The notes beneath the pieces were generated by a model. The model did not search any database and was not told the DNA's origin. It worked only from the letters and a program-made list of their open reading frames with translations. A DNA stretch of 64,000 bases. It comes from Siphonodentalium dalli (taxonomy: Eukaryota > Mollusca > Scaphopoda > Gadilida > Siphonodentaliidae). Position 1 is the stretch's first letter. Each line of letters starts with the position of its first letter. Location of the stretch: positions 79,510,705 through 79,574,704 of the forward strand of contig CP136067.1 of NCBI GenBank assembly GCA_032622095.1. Reading direction: 5' to 3'. Shown piece after piece: positions 23,161 through 34,749 of the stretch. A program made the position numbers and the translations under genes.

Positions 23161-23375
23161 ACCGCGACCAATGGTGTATGCATGCTGTCCCGGGATGTTG
23201 GTAACGTGCGACCGCGACCAATGGTGTATGCATGCTGTCCCGGGATGTTGGTAACGTGCGACCGCGACCAATGGTGTATGCATGCTGTCCCGGGATCGCG
23301 ACCAATGGTGTATGCATGCTGTCCCGGGATCGCGACCAATGGTGTATGCATGCTGTCCCGGGATGTTGGTAACGT
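23161..23375. repeat. Minisatellite, 50 bp and shortened 33 bp units
   Basis: Two full 50-base units start at 23161 and 23211 with 'accgcgaccaatggtgtatg' and continue 'catgctgtcccgggatgttg'. Three further units follow; two of these drop the 'gttggtaacgtgcgac' segment. The minus-strand frames at 23031-23413 are simply this repeat translated. Confidence 0.9.
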
Positions 23376-24214
23376 GACAAGAGGGCTATTTTATTGGGAC
23401 ATATAGTTGACATTGTGGATTGTCATACTGCATGCAGACAATATATTTGATCAGTACGATTTTCCCCATATTTGGATTGAAGATTGATTGAATTTTTTAT
23501 TCCTCCAATGAGTGAAGATATTATATACAACATATAGTAAATACGCTCGATTGTATGTATGTAGACCTACCGATTTCGGTCGCGCTAAGTAAAAAAGTTG
23601 TATATTTTCAGCAATATGATTAATGCCTGGAAAGGTACTCCACAGAACCTAAATATTGGTACTCCACGTACAGAACCTAAATATATATAGGTACTCCAGA
23701 GAACCTAAATATAGGTACTCCAGAATACCTAAATAATTGTTACCCCAGAGCACCTGGGCAGGTACTCTAGAGTACCAACACTCAATGCCAGCTAACTGGG
23801 ACCTTGGCTAACTGGGATCTTCGGCTAACTGGAACCTTGGCTAACTGGGACCTTGACCAACTGGGACCTTGGCTAACTGGGACCTTTGGCTAACTGGGAC
23901 CTTGGTTATATATATTATATGTATTAGTGGAATTTAGAACATTAAATTCATTTTTATTGTTTGCTTTGTTTTGTTATTGCTTTATCCTTCAAACTGTGTT
24001 AGATTTGTTTTAACCTGACTTAATAAAAAAAAATTAACAAAATTATTTTGTCAATCTTACCACTATAAATCTGAAGGTGACAGCTATTTTTATTTTTATC
24101 CACTGATATATTTCTATGAATATTTATTGTTTGATGATCTAGTCAATAAAGTCAATAAAGTTATGGCTATTCTTAAATTGGCATCCACAGTTAAGATATA
24201 CCGGTAATAATTAA

Positions 24215-24573
24215 AGGTACTCAGTCCGATTAGACGCTCCTAAATTACTATTTCTTTGGCTTTGGGGGTAGAAAATATTTGATTCGAGTCGAGGAACCCA
24301 CACATCAAAGCTCAGAGTGATTATTATTATTGTTGTTAACAGTATCCACTTGATTTTAGAGTTATCCTACTTACACCCGCAATTTGTCCGTTTTGAGCAC
24401 GTGGTTCTGCCAACTTGTGGCCCACATCTCCGAAAATTAACAGATTTCAAATATCGATATCTAATCACTCTGAGCTTTGATGGGTGGGTTCCGGCCTCGA
24501 CTCGAATAAAATATTTTTTACCCCAAAGCCAAAGAAATAGTAATTTAGGAGCGTCTAATCGGATTGAGTACCT
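24215..24573. mobile_element. TTAA MITE, AGGTACTC family, short form
   Basis: Ends are AGGTACTCAGTCCGATTAGA and its complement, flanked by TTAA at 24211-24214 and 24574-24577. The inverted match extends through 'cgctcctaaattactatttc' and the 'tttggctttgggg' words, so it folds over most of its length. At 359 bp it is shorter than the other copies at about 480 bp. Confidence 0.88.
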
Positions 24574-24805
24574 TTAAAGTGATTGTTAATCAGGACATTC
24601 ACAGTGAAGGTACGTGTAAGTTTGTTTTGAAAGCGATTAGTGTGTGATAACTCTGTTGTTTTAATCAGTTGTTCCTTTTGATCTTGTGATCTAATCATTG
24701 GCAGCTTACTTGTGTTCACTTGTAACAACTGACCATCAGCAGTGAGTTTGTTTAAAAGTTTACCCAAAAGACAACATTTCATCTGTTTTAACTGTCATGA
24801 CTTAA

Positions 24806-25290
24806 AGGTACTCAATCCGAACAGAGGGTCCCCATCTCAACAGATTCCAACAACAACAATCCGATCAGAGGGTCCTATATTACTATTTCTTTGGCTTTGG
24901 GGGTAAACAATATTTGATTCGAGTCGAGGAATATACCCATCAAACAAAGCTCAGAGTTATTAGATATTGATTTTTGAAATTTGTTATTTACTCGAGATGA
25001 GTACTAATAATTGCCTTCAACTGCCGTAATCTGCTCGGGATGTGTACAACAAAATCTATTCAAACAGACAAGGATGGATAACTCTAAAATCAAGTGGTAA
25101 TAATAACTCAATTTTGACTGAGTTCTGGGCCAGAAAGTATTCCCGATAATGAAAAATAATAGATTTCTAAAATCGATATCTAACAAATCTGAGCTTTGAT
25201 GGGTGACTTCCTCGACTCGAATCAAATATTTTTGACCCCCGAAGCCATTGAAATAGTAATTGAGAGGAGTTTTTATCGGATTGAGTACCT
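24806..25290. mobile_element. TTAA MITE, AGGTACTC family, 485 bp
   Basis: Ends are AGGTACTCAATCCG and CGGATTGAGTACCT, with TTAA at 24802-24805 and 25291-25294. Very similar to the copies at 17709 and 60244. Its right-hand TTAA is also the left-hand TTAA of the next element. Confidence 0.88.
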
Positions 25291-25294
25291 TTAA

Positions 25295-25826
25295 AGATAC
25301 GGGCGGCGTTTGGCGGTGGGTATATATATATGCTGTTAAAATATTCACCTCCGTCAAAAACCTCCATAAACAGAAATAATAGTAAAATAAAGACAGAATT
25401 TGTACTTAAACCAATCAGAAATATGGCACAAACAGTAGGTTATTGTCAAATGTTTTTCCTTTGTTATGTAAACAAAAGCAAAAAACGGTACCGAACCTGG
25501 CTTTTGTTTAGGTCCGGATATGGTAAACATAAAGAGCGATATTGTTTACTGTTTCCTGATATGGAAGTAATAAAGAGCGCTTATATCATTTGTGTGTGAT
25601 TAACCAATAGAATTGCGCTGTGTTATGTAAACAGAAGCAAACTTATGTAACACGAACAGGCTCTTGTTTACGTACACCAACGTACATCTTGATGACAATA
25701 TACTATTTACGCGCTGATTATGTTTGGCATATGAACAAAACTATATAGGCCTACGTTTAATATTCCTTCTATTGATGGCGATTTGAACAAAATTGAATAT
25801 TTCTGCAACGAACATCGCCCGTGCCT
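25295..25826. mobile_element. TTAA element, AGATACGGGCGGC family, copy 1
   Basis: The left end AGATACGGGCGGCGTT and right end ACATCGCCCGTGCCT are imperfect inverses, flanked by TTAA at 25291-25294 and 25827-25830. The left 200 bases match 50539-50740 ('aaacctccataaacagaaa', 'tttgttatgtaaacaaa'), which has corresponding ends. Confidence 0.8.
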
Positions 25827-26017
25827 TTAAAAAACTTGATTAAAAAAAAATTGTTAATAATAAATATGATGATCCCAGTTAGCCAAGGTCCCAGTTAGCC
25901 AAGGTCCCAGTTAGCTGGCTACCCCAACACTTAGGTACTCCACTGGGATAAAGCTCAGTACCTACGTAGGTAGTCCAGAGTACAGGTTCGTGTCTATTGT
26001 GTTAACTCGTTTAGGAC

Positions 26018-26084
26018 GGGAAACGGATATATCCGTTTCCCAAAAACATTACCTACAGGACGGGAAACGGATATATCCGTTTCC
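26018..26084. repeat. Two identical 24-base perfect palindromes
   Basis: Two copies of a palindrome centred on CGGATATATCCG, with GGGAAA/TTTCCC arms, occur at about 26018-26041 and 26061-26084. Each is preceded by 'aggac'. They lie between the composite element and the possible NUP35 promoter. Confidence 0.85.
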
Positions 26085-26211
26085 CACTTCATGCACTTGT
26101 TATCAGTGAATGAATCTTTTATAATTAAATGTTTTATGCATAGTATCATGTATTCAATATAGGCCGATCACTCAGTGAGGGGGCCATGAAGATCTAACCT
26201 ATTTTTGGCGT

Positions 26212-26264
26212 CACGTGGGGGTCGCGTGCCGTGATTCGTGACGTCATTGTTCCAAAATGGCGGC
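26212..26264 (+). promoter_or_regulatory. Candidate housekeeping promoter motifs (E-box, CRE, YY1-like)
   Basis: CACGTG lies at 26212-26217, TGACGTCA at 26239-26246 and AAAATGGCGGC at 26254-26264. These are textbook E-box, CRE and YY1-type sites, and in many animals YY1-type sites sit at the start of housekeeping genes. The stretch is GC-richer than its surroundings. A link to NUP35 is inferred from the adjoining candidate first exon. Confidence 0.35.
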
Positions 26265-26318
26265 GCCCAGTAGCCTAAGCTGTAGACGCGTAGACAATTT
26301 TTTCGGTTGTCAATCACC

Positions 26319-26325
26319 ATGGCAG
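26319..26325 (+). CDS. NUP35: Candidate first coding exon of NUP35 (Met-Ala plus one base)
   Basis: The sequence ATCACCATGGCAG|GTGAAT has a strong Kozak context and a CAG|GTGAAT donor. Reading ATG-GCA-G leaves phase 1, which is what the first certain exon at 39833 (CT-GGA-GAA-CCA-ATG) requires. The joined start would be M-A-A-G-E-P-M-M and the whole protein 323 residues, against 326 in human. The implied intron is 13.5 kb. The exon is very short, so chance agreement is possible. Confidence 0.3.
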
Positions 26326-26374
26326 GTGAATCTTGACCCCTTCAGCAGAAGGAACAAGAAGCGAGAGCAATTTA

Positions 26375-27080
26375 AGTATATTCCTGGATCCAATTTTTTG
26401 GAAATTAATTACATTTGATTAAAAATGTCGCACGCAGACATCTCGTATAGCGAAATTACAGCCCCCAAACGCATAATTTTCCGAAAATCGGTTGCCATGT
26501 CAACCAGTCGCAATTTGGTGGTATCTACCCAAACAAAATTTCGGGAAGATTTATAGATCACGGATGATCACCCATATATTATCAGCTGTCACGTGGAGAA
26601 TTCTGTCATGGCAAATGGTCTGACCCAGCATTAAATTAACGCATACAGTGCTATAAAATGATATGAAAGTAAGCATTTTAACGTTAGAAAACGGGGGTTT
26701 GGCGGCCATTTTGAATGGCGCCCTCTGTCGGTGATGGGTGATTTTTGAGCAAGGCTAGTTCCAGATGTTGGCAAAATATTCCTGGATCATTTAACTTTGA
26801 AAATAATTTATATTTTATTCAAAATGTCGCAAAGGTATCGTCATATAGCGAAATTACAGACCCAAACGCATACATTTCCGAAAATATGTTGCTATGGTAA
26901 CCGGTCGCAATTTGGTGGTATCTACCCAAAATTTCAAGAAAATTTATAGACTACGGATGATCACTCATATTGTATGAGTTGTCACGCGGAGAATTCTGCC
27001 ATGGCAAATGGTCTGACCCAACATTAGATAAACGCATAAATTGCTATAAAATTATATAAAAGTGAGCATTTCTGCAAACA
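26375..27080. repeat. Two diverged tandem copies of a block of about 400 bp
   Basis: Both copies contain 'tcctggatc', 'aaaatgtcgca', 'tatagcgaaattacag', 'gtcgcaatttggtggtatct', 'cggatgatcac' and 'catggcaaatggtctgaccc' in the same order, starting near 26375 and 26780. No protein likeness. Confidence 0.75.
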
Positions 27081-27394
27081 ATCTCGTCTGTGAGTAATGT
27101 TTTCTCAAAAGAATCAAGTCCCAAACGAGTTAAGAGTGTAGGATGACCGATGGTCGCACTTTTGGCCTATGTCGGTAGCAATCGGCAAACCTCGGTGATT
27201 TCCGTACGAACTATTTATGCAAGAACGTTTTCCGATTGTGTCGGTAGATGCTATATTAAAATGTGTACATACAATTGTATTTACTATTATGTTGTATATA
27301 ATATCTTCATTTATTTCGTTCATAATCAATCTTCAATCCAAATATGGGAAAAACCGTAGGCCTACTGATCAAATTTATATATAACATATATATA

Positions 27395-28329
27395 GGGGAA
27401 ACTGGGGTGGAGTGGGACAGTGGGTACTGTGGGACAGTGGAGATAACTCCATAACATCGATGAGTTGCCTCATCTGTATGGATTCATTTGATGCTCATAA
27501 GATGTCCCATGCACATATGACATGAATCAAACGTGTCGCAAGCATATTCGTTTTTTTATGTGAAAAAAAAAGAGTTTTTATGGAATCTGAGCAATTTTTT
27601 TCCGAACACAACATTTTGAAATATTCAAAGTACATATGAGAGATATTTTCTTACCGACTCTGAGCTCTGAAACAACTGTGTTTAAGCTTCAAATTGCATA
27701 TCTGTTTCAATAGGTTAGCATAGGTACCGGTATGTTGCTAGAATATTGAATCAACCGATACATGACCATGTCGGGGTAGAGTGGGACATATGGCTTGGTG
27801 TACATTGGGAAGGTTAGTTACAGTAATGTAGAGTTGAGCATATCTTTGGAAAAATTCCATTCCTGGTTGCTTTTATCTTCTACATGTAGACGCCCAACAG
27901 AACGTTTTTTTTTATTATTTTGTCAGATTAGAATTGGGCCCTATGGATCGACACTGTGTCCCACTCCTCCCCGATTGAGTGGAAGTATCAAAAAAACCTT
28001 ATGTTTCAACTATATAAATGTGTGTTACCACATAACGAATTTCCCTCTTTGAATGAATAACTGTTTCGGTTGTTGTTATGGTGTATGTTATTGAATTCCA
28101 ATGGGTGACCCACTGTATCCCATGGCCCAGGGAGGTGTGGGACATTTGGGTACCCTTGTTTAAGTTGTCAGTATGGGAAATATATCAAGTTGGTAATGGT
28201 ATACACAGTCGTATTAGTTGCGGTAATCAATTATGTATAAATCTTACACAAAACAACACTTGGATATGAAGCACAAATTGAGTTCTGGGCCTTGGAAGAA
28301 AAAATGTCCCACTCCACCCCAGTTCCCCC
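27395..28329. mobile_element. MITE-like element with 'ggggtggagtgggaca' ends
   Basis: The left end 'ggggaaactggggtggagtg' and the right end 'ccactccaccccagttcccc' are inverse with one indel, each next to a 'tatata' run that may be the target duplication. The word 'gtgggaca' and its inverse also recur internally (27417, 27432, 27782, 27960, 28138). Small frames inside resemble nothing known. Confidence 0.75.
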
Positions 28330-28814
28330 TATATATGATATTGCCTGCAGCTTGACAATCCACTTGTTAGCCTACTGTTTAATACATTGTCATGTATAGC
28401 TCTTAAAAGGCGATAGGTCTACATGGAAAGAGATAATATGCTTTGTTTGTCCTGTAATATTCGTATCCAAAAAGAAACCACTCTTTTCTACTAACTGCAT
28501 TCAGAACAGATTGAAGTAGGAGCATTACTTCGTTTCTTATTATTTTGATTCCACAATACAGATTCAACCCAATTTTGTATTCACTTCCGGTTTTTGAAAT
28601 TTAAAATTTTCAGGTCTTTAGCGAATTCAACTTCCATCTAAACTAAAGACTAAACTTCGGGGAAAATAATGATATTTTCTCCAATAACTGATGGCCATAG
28701 TGGTAATTTTGTGTTTATATTATTTAATGCATGTCCATGATGAAGGATCATTATCAATAAAGAACGAAGACAGCGTGAAACCCACAGGGGTTTGTCAGAA
28801 TGATAGTAAATAAA

Positions 28815-30021
28815 CAGGTCTGGCAAATGTGAGAATACAGCTACAATAGCTGTATTCAGTTAACCTAGCTGTATTCAGCTATATATTATACTCTCAAAGC
28901 GGCTGTTTTTCGATAATAAACTAGAAGCACTAATTTGCGCATCAAAATTAGGCTACCCTATTCTCTGAGACTCTGGTCACCCTCAACCAAATCAAAATCG
29001 TCGCTTGTGTTCTGACAAAGTGTTGCCTTTTGTCGGCACGACGATGGTGATTATGTGTGAAAACTTACTACGGCGGTCGATGTCGGTCATAACGGTTAAT
29101 AACTCTCTTATGCAATGCGGAATACCTTGAAAAATACATTAAATACAATATTTATCACCGAAGATGGAACATCTTAATCATTCCCGGAAGTATCAATATC
29201 AATATGATGCTGCTAAAACTCAGTTTGGTTGGTGCGTTAAAACAGGTAAAAAGGGGAACATCTCTAGCCAGAGTTTAACCGAGCGAGTTCCACTCACTGC
29301 TTGAGCTGATTCTCTCCAAAAATACGGAAACACATACATGTATGTCGAATCGCGAAAATACAAATACCAATGTTATGTTTAGTAAGTTTTCACACATTAT
29401 ATATTTTCCCGCCAAACAGATTGAATAGTTCTGACTCGCTAACGACCAGGACTTCATGTTTGAAATACTTCAGAAATTATATAAGTCGCATTTTCGTTTC
29501 AGTTGTCCCTATGTTGTGCCATACATTTGTAATATGCCGCACACTATCTGTATATACCGTTATGAATAGTTACCATGTATCGCTCACAAACCGCTAGTGG
29601 TATGTAATTCTAAATGCTCGATATAGGTACATCATTCTAACGCCCCCTACCGGTTTAGCATCGGGAAGAAGTAAACGAGTGTTTGGGATGAATTTGATCT
29701 TTATTTTATAAGTTAGTTAATGAATGCATTTGCAGAAAATAGTCCCCAGAATATTTACTGACATTGACCACCGTAGTAAGTTTTCACACAAAATCAGAAT
29801 TGCCGTGTCGACAAAAGGAAACACTTTGTCAGAACACAAGCGACTATTTTGATTTGGTTGAGGGTGACCGGAGAATATGGTAGCCTAATTTTGATGCGCA
29901 AATTAGCGCTTCTAGTTTATTATCGAAAAACAGCCGGTTTGAGAGTATAATTTATAGCTGAATACAGCTAGGTTAGCTGAATACAGCTATTGTAGCTGTA
30001 TTCTCACATTTGCCAGACCTG
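28815..30021. mobile_element. TIR element of 1.2 kb with inverted arms of about 270 bp
   Basis: The left arm (28815-29090) starts 'caggtctggcaaatgtgaga'. The right arm (29757-30021) is its reverse complement, ending 'tttgccagacctg'. Both carry a small hairpin of 'tacagctacaatagctgta' type. 'ATAAA' lies immediately outside each end and may be a 5 bp target duplication. The 660 bp interior shows no recognisable gene. Confidence 0.82.
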
Positions 30022-30090
30022 ATAAAAAATATAAGAGATATATAGATATATATAGATATATAAGTAATAAATAAAGAATAGGGGCGCAAC

Positions 30091-30799
30091 TAGGGGATTA
30101 GCGATTGACGTCATTTTTTTTTATTTTTAGTATCACGAAAATTAGAAACATGAAAAAACGTTTCGCTCGTGGCGCTCTCCATATTCATTGCTATTATGTC
30201 AAATTTATGACTGTTATACATCAACGTGATCACTGTGATTTACATTTAGCATGGCATTGGCAATATCACCTTATGTTCTCTTTATATCACCGCAACGCCA
30301 GGTTTCATTTTCGAACCGTCTGCTGATTTCGTGGACACGCGACCATGTACATCCGTTGTAATTAGTTGGCGGTGTTGGGCAAAAATGTACACATGGGCCG
30401 AGGAATCTGTGCCGTTTGCATCATGCTGTCCGAATATTTCCGGGGCATGTTAATGTTAGTAACGATGTAACATTTAAAAGATTATGGTCGAAATATTCGG
30501 ACCACTGCTGCAAACAACTTCGTTCAAGAGTTGATCAAGTTTTACTGGACACCGTACCCAGCGGCGTGTCACAGAGGGCAGCCAACGCTTCGAAAATGAA
30601 ACTTGCCGTTGCGGTGATATAAAGGTGATGTAGTCAAAGCGAAGTTGAATTTCAGCCACATGCGGTCATATTGATGTATAGTAGTCATAATAGCAATCTG
30701 TCTGAAGATCGCTACAATCGATAACGTTTTGGCTTTCCTATTTTCGAGGCAAAAAATTTATAAATAAACATTTGTAGGTCAAATCACTAATCCCCTTAA
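30091..30799. mobile_element. Foldback element with 'aggggattag' ends
   Basis: The left end 'taggggattagcgattgacg' faces the right end 'caaatcactaatcccctta'. Inner arms also pair: 'tatcaccgcaacgccaggtt' at about 30284 with 'aacttgccgttgcggtgata' at about 30599, and 'tcgaaatattcggac' near the middle. No gene is recognised. Confidence 0.65.
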
Positions 30800-31099
30800 T
30801 TCATTCCTTGTTTTTTATTTGTATTTATTATTACTTATTTTGTATTATTATTATTTATTATCATTCTCACAAACTCCTGTGGTCAGGCACATCCTCATGA
30901 TCCTGAATTCCACAGTCCACTAAATTGCTAATGCACTATTAATATTATAGTGGTATATGATATCACTATATGACCATAACATATTTATGTTTCCTGTATT
31001 TGCGTCGGGAATAGAAGACGGCGCACAGCCAAATTTCACTCTTAACAATATCGCAGCGAAGGAACAGTCTTCCGACAAAATTTGTTGTGCAATCTCTTG

Positions 31100-33050
31100 C
31101 GCCAGCTTTATTAAATTATTATTCAATAATATTAGTAATATATATATTCCTTTCTAAATGACAATAACAGGATAACTCATTCGCTCCTTCATTAACAACA
31201 TTTAAACTAATTGAATGCTAATTGAGTTGCTTTTCGTGTACCATCAATTTAGGGATGTTCAACGTCACGATGTAATTTTTAAGATTTGGGTTAAAAAAGA
31301 CAAAATTGAACTGTTTTTAATCAATCATATCTTCCTAAAAAAAAATCAAACGAGAAGGCAATCGACACACTAATGGAACGTGATATTACTATGTCGACGT
31401 TATAAATATTATCTGGGTCTTACGTTTATAAATATTTTATTCATGACGTCAAAGTTTCCGATTTTCGAGGTGTTTCGCACGTAAAAAATGTTTGTGACTT
31501 TTTATCATGTGTTTTTGTAGGTCAACATGACCGCTTTCGCAGATTGCTGCTTTCAGCGGTCAAGTCGCTCTGTATAGATTTACTGGGTGTTTGCAATTAG
31601 GGACATAGAGAATAGTTTCTCAACTTTAATAAGTGAATAACATTGTAAACAAGATAAATTCACCACAGTGAGTGATAACTTGTACACATTAGCTCATTGT
31701 ATTATTGTTCTGTAACAGAATAAAGTTAAGAGCTACCCAAGGAACACAGAAATTTCATTCTAGCGGTCGTATAATTTACGTTATTCGTTGTGCCAGGTGA
31801 CCGGGCGCAAACCCCCAGTACTTTATAACGACACTACACTGAACGTAGAAGGATACGCACTACGTTCATGACTGAACTAGTGTTTTTGAAGGACCTCCGA
31901 TTGGCGGATATTATATGCCATCAAATGCAGGTAGGTGCACTAGAATGATCATATTCAGACCTTTCTAAAACTGTGTGATAATCGTGCCACCGTCTACTAT
32001 AAATATTTTTTATTTTAATTAAAAGACATCAAAGTCGCTGTTTAGAAATCATTTTCGGATTTTCCACGATTATCACTCAGCAATAACATGGAATAAAACT
32101 ATTTCTGATTGGCTGTTATTGGCATCGGCCAGTCGGAGTAACCTCAAATACACCTATCAAAACGCGCCTCCCTCATTCGCTGCTTAAATTAATGCTGTTC
32201 CAGTAATATGCCTGCTACCCGACGCCGTTATTTAGATCACTGAGTACGCGACATCAAACTAAATGTCAGTTTGAGTGATTATGCGTCAATTTATACACAT
32301 TTCCCGGAGTCATAATTATTCATCTCAAATTATAAAAAGAAAAAGATTCCGAGGATTAAATATTTGTTTTGTCACTCAAGCAAGCAAATGACCGCGGTGA
32401 CCTTTGGCCGATTACTCTGGAGTGTTCCGACAGCGAATCGGCAGCTGGTCGAAGTAGCGGTCTCAAACTTCCAAATCAATTTTATGTTGATTTTGCCATA
32501 CAATTCGAAAGAATATCGTGCATCAACCAAGCTCTTTTAATTGAAATAAATAGTTATATCTGAGCAATAATGTGACACAGTCGCACAGTACGTGTTGGCT
32601 GTTGAACCGGCTGTTCCAAAATTATGTTGTATTTTAAAAAATAATTGACCCTAAAATCTGCTTATTAGCCAATTTAGGGAAAATGGTGAAAAAGGCGACT
32701 CTGAAAAATGAGCCATTTTTTAGGTACAAAAATGTCCATAACTCAAAAAATATCTGACGAATCTCAAAAAGATTTTCAGTTCTGTGATCAGCATGGTGAG
32801 ATCTACGAAGTAAGCACATAATTGGAAAGATTAGACCAATTTGAAATTTTCATGAACATCCCTACCGTCATTCTCCTGGACCTGTACAAAATATATGTAT
32901 AATAGTAATACCGAATTAGTACATGTAATTTAGTACGACACTGATTTTCAATAATTTACGTGAAATATGATTTTGGATTATCCCTCTTATCAAATTCAGA
33001 AAACGGTAACTTCCTTTCTGCATATTTCACGCAGCCTTTGATCGTCGTTA
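31100..33050. other. Intergenic or 5' intronic sequence; no gene recognised
   Basis: AT-rich with scattered stops. I looked here for a NUP35 first exon and found none with a better context than 26319. If that exon is right, this region is intron 1. Confidence 0.4.
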
Positions 33051-33054
33051 TAAT

Positions 33055-34745
33055 TGAGTTAAACTGCGTTCAGAGAATCTACTGAACTGCACCAAATGCA
33101 CTGCTGAACAGGATTTTTAACTGCTGGACAGACATGGCGGTTGGTAAAATAGATTCCGCTCCCTGTATTTGGTTATAAATATCCCACGACAGCTAACCTG
33201 ATATCTTCGTTATAATCAAGTTAAACTGTTAGAGAGAATCTGCTGAACTGTAGCCGTTAGACTGCTGAACGGGATGTGGAGGTTGAGGTCAGTCAAATGT
33301 TCTTACCTCACTGTATTTTTAGCTCAACTTTACTTGTAAAGGTTTAGCTATTGCCATGGCTCATTATCTGTTGTCTGTGTGCATGCAGACATCCGTCAAC
33401 AATTTCCATTAGCACGGGCTACAGGTCGTACCTTTGGTCGGATCATTATGAAATTTGTCATGGCTGTTAATATTGACATGTAGATGGGAACACGTCATTT
33501 TGGCAAACAAACATGGCTGTCAGTGGCCATCTTGGATTTCAAAATTCCATCAATTAGCACGGGTTAATAAAAGCCATAAAAGTTTTCTGAATTTCGTTGG
33601 AAAACATGGCCGCCAGTGGCCATCTTGTATTTGACTCTTCATATGACTAAATTCTTCGGCACACCCTACAGGCCACCTCCCTCATCCGATCATCTCCAAA
33701 CTTCATATGGATCTTCGGGTGACTTCTAAATTGAAGCCCTCAATTTTTTCCAAAATTTGTAAAAAAAAAAAAAAACATGTTCACCAGCAGCCATCTTGGA
33801 TTTCAAATTTGAATTTATCGGCACACCATGCCGCCCACATTTATTGGAGAATTGTTTTTTAAATTTACAGGCATGTTTAGGATCGCCTCTAGATGGGAGA
33901 TATCAAAATGTACATTTTTTTTTATGAAAAACATGGCCACCGACAGCCAGCTGGATTTTACTCTCAGCATGACTAAATCCTTTGGCACATCCTACAGACC
34001 ACATCCCTGATACAATCATCACCAATCTTAATATGGATATATTGGGTGACCACTAGATGGGAGCCATAAAACTGTTCCAAATTTCGTTGGGGAAACATGG
34101 CCACCAGCGGCCATCTTGGATTTTACTCTTTGTATGACTAAATCATTTGGTACACACTACAGATGACAGCCCTTGTCCTATCATCAGTAAACTTCACATG
34201 GATCTTCGGGATGACCACAGGATGGGAGTAATCTAATTTTTTAGAATTTTAAACATGGCCACCTGTAGCCATTTTGGATTTGCAAGACTAAATCCTTTAG
34301 CACACCTACAGACCACATCCCTCATCTGATCGTCACCAAACTTCATATTGATCTTCAGGGTGACAACTGGATGGGAACTACATGTATCAAATGTTTTTTT
34401 ATATATCTCTTCATTTTGATATTTAGACTTGATTCTAGTATTACTTTAATAGACATTTCAACTTTCCGCATTCCTAATCGCTCCATTGACTATAGCACAT
34501 GAAATTATCCCCTCTTAAAGTTAAGCTATACACCATCAATTACAAGTCATTTTCCCAACATATAACCTAATATCTTCGTTATCATTGAGTTAAATTGTTT
34601 CAGGGAATCTGCTGAGCTGTAGCCGATGAACTGCTTAACATGATTTTGAATTTCTCAGGCTGAACGGACATGGTGGTTAATCAAATGGTGTTCCCTCCCT
34701 GTCTTGGGATATAATCCATAGACTTCCTGTCATTTACATAACCTA
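33055..34745. repeat. 'gagttaaactg' repeat units split by an AGCTCAACTT minisatellite element
   Basis: Units with 'ttgagttaaactg', 'gagaatctgctgaactgtag' and 'ctccctgta' occur at about 33055-33310 (two) and again at 34565-34735. Between them, about 33316-34545, lies an element starting 'agctcaactttacttgtaaa' and ending 'aaagttaagcta'. It holds about six degenerate units containing 'ggccatcttggatttcaaa' and 'cctcatccgatcatc'. Confidence 0.65.
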
Positions 34746-34749
34746 CAAG

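Larger units (their letters stand above)
23628..25990. mobile_element. Composite element bounded by inverted minisatellites
   Basis: The left side has five or so 'ggtactccagagaacctaaa' units (23634-23775), then about seven 'gctaactgggaccttg' units (23790-23905). The right side (25868-25985) carries the inverse: three 'cccagttagccaaggt' units, then 'ttaggtactccactggga'. The mirrored order suggests one old inverted-repeat element. It contains three later TTAA insertions at 24215, 24806 and 25295. Confidence 0.6.

Noticed and set aside
23031-23413. Repetitive proteins with 'HTPLVA' or 'HAYTIGR' units
   Set aside because: Pure translation of the 50/33 bp minisatellite in several frames; no start context or flanking gene structure.
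26254-26325. Upstream ATG within the YY1-like site as NUP35 start (Met-Ala-Ala-Pro frame)
   Set aside because: Its frame reaches the donor in phase 0, which does not fit the phase 1 needed by the exon at 39833; the second ATG at 26319 fits.
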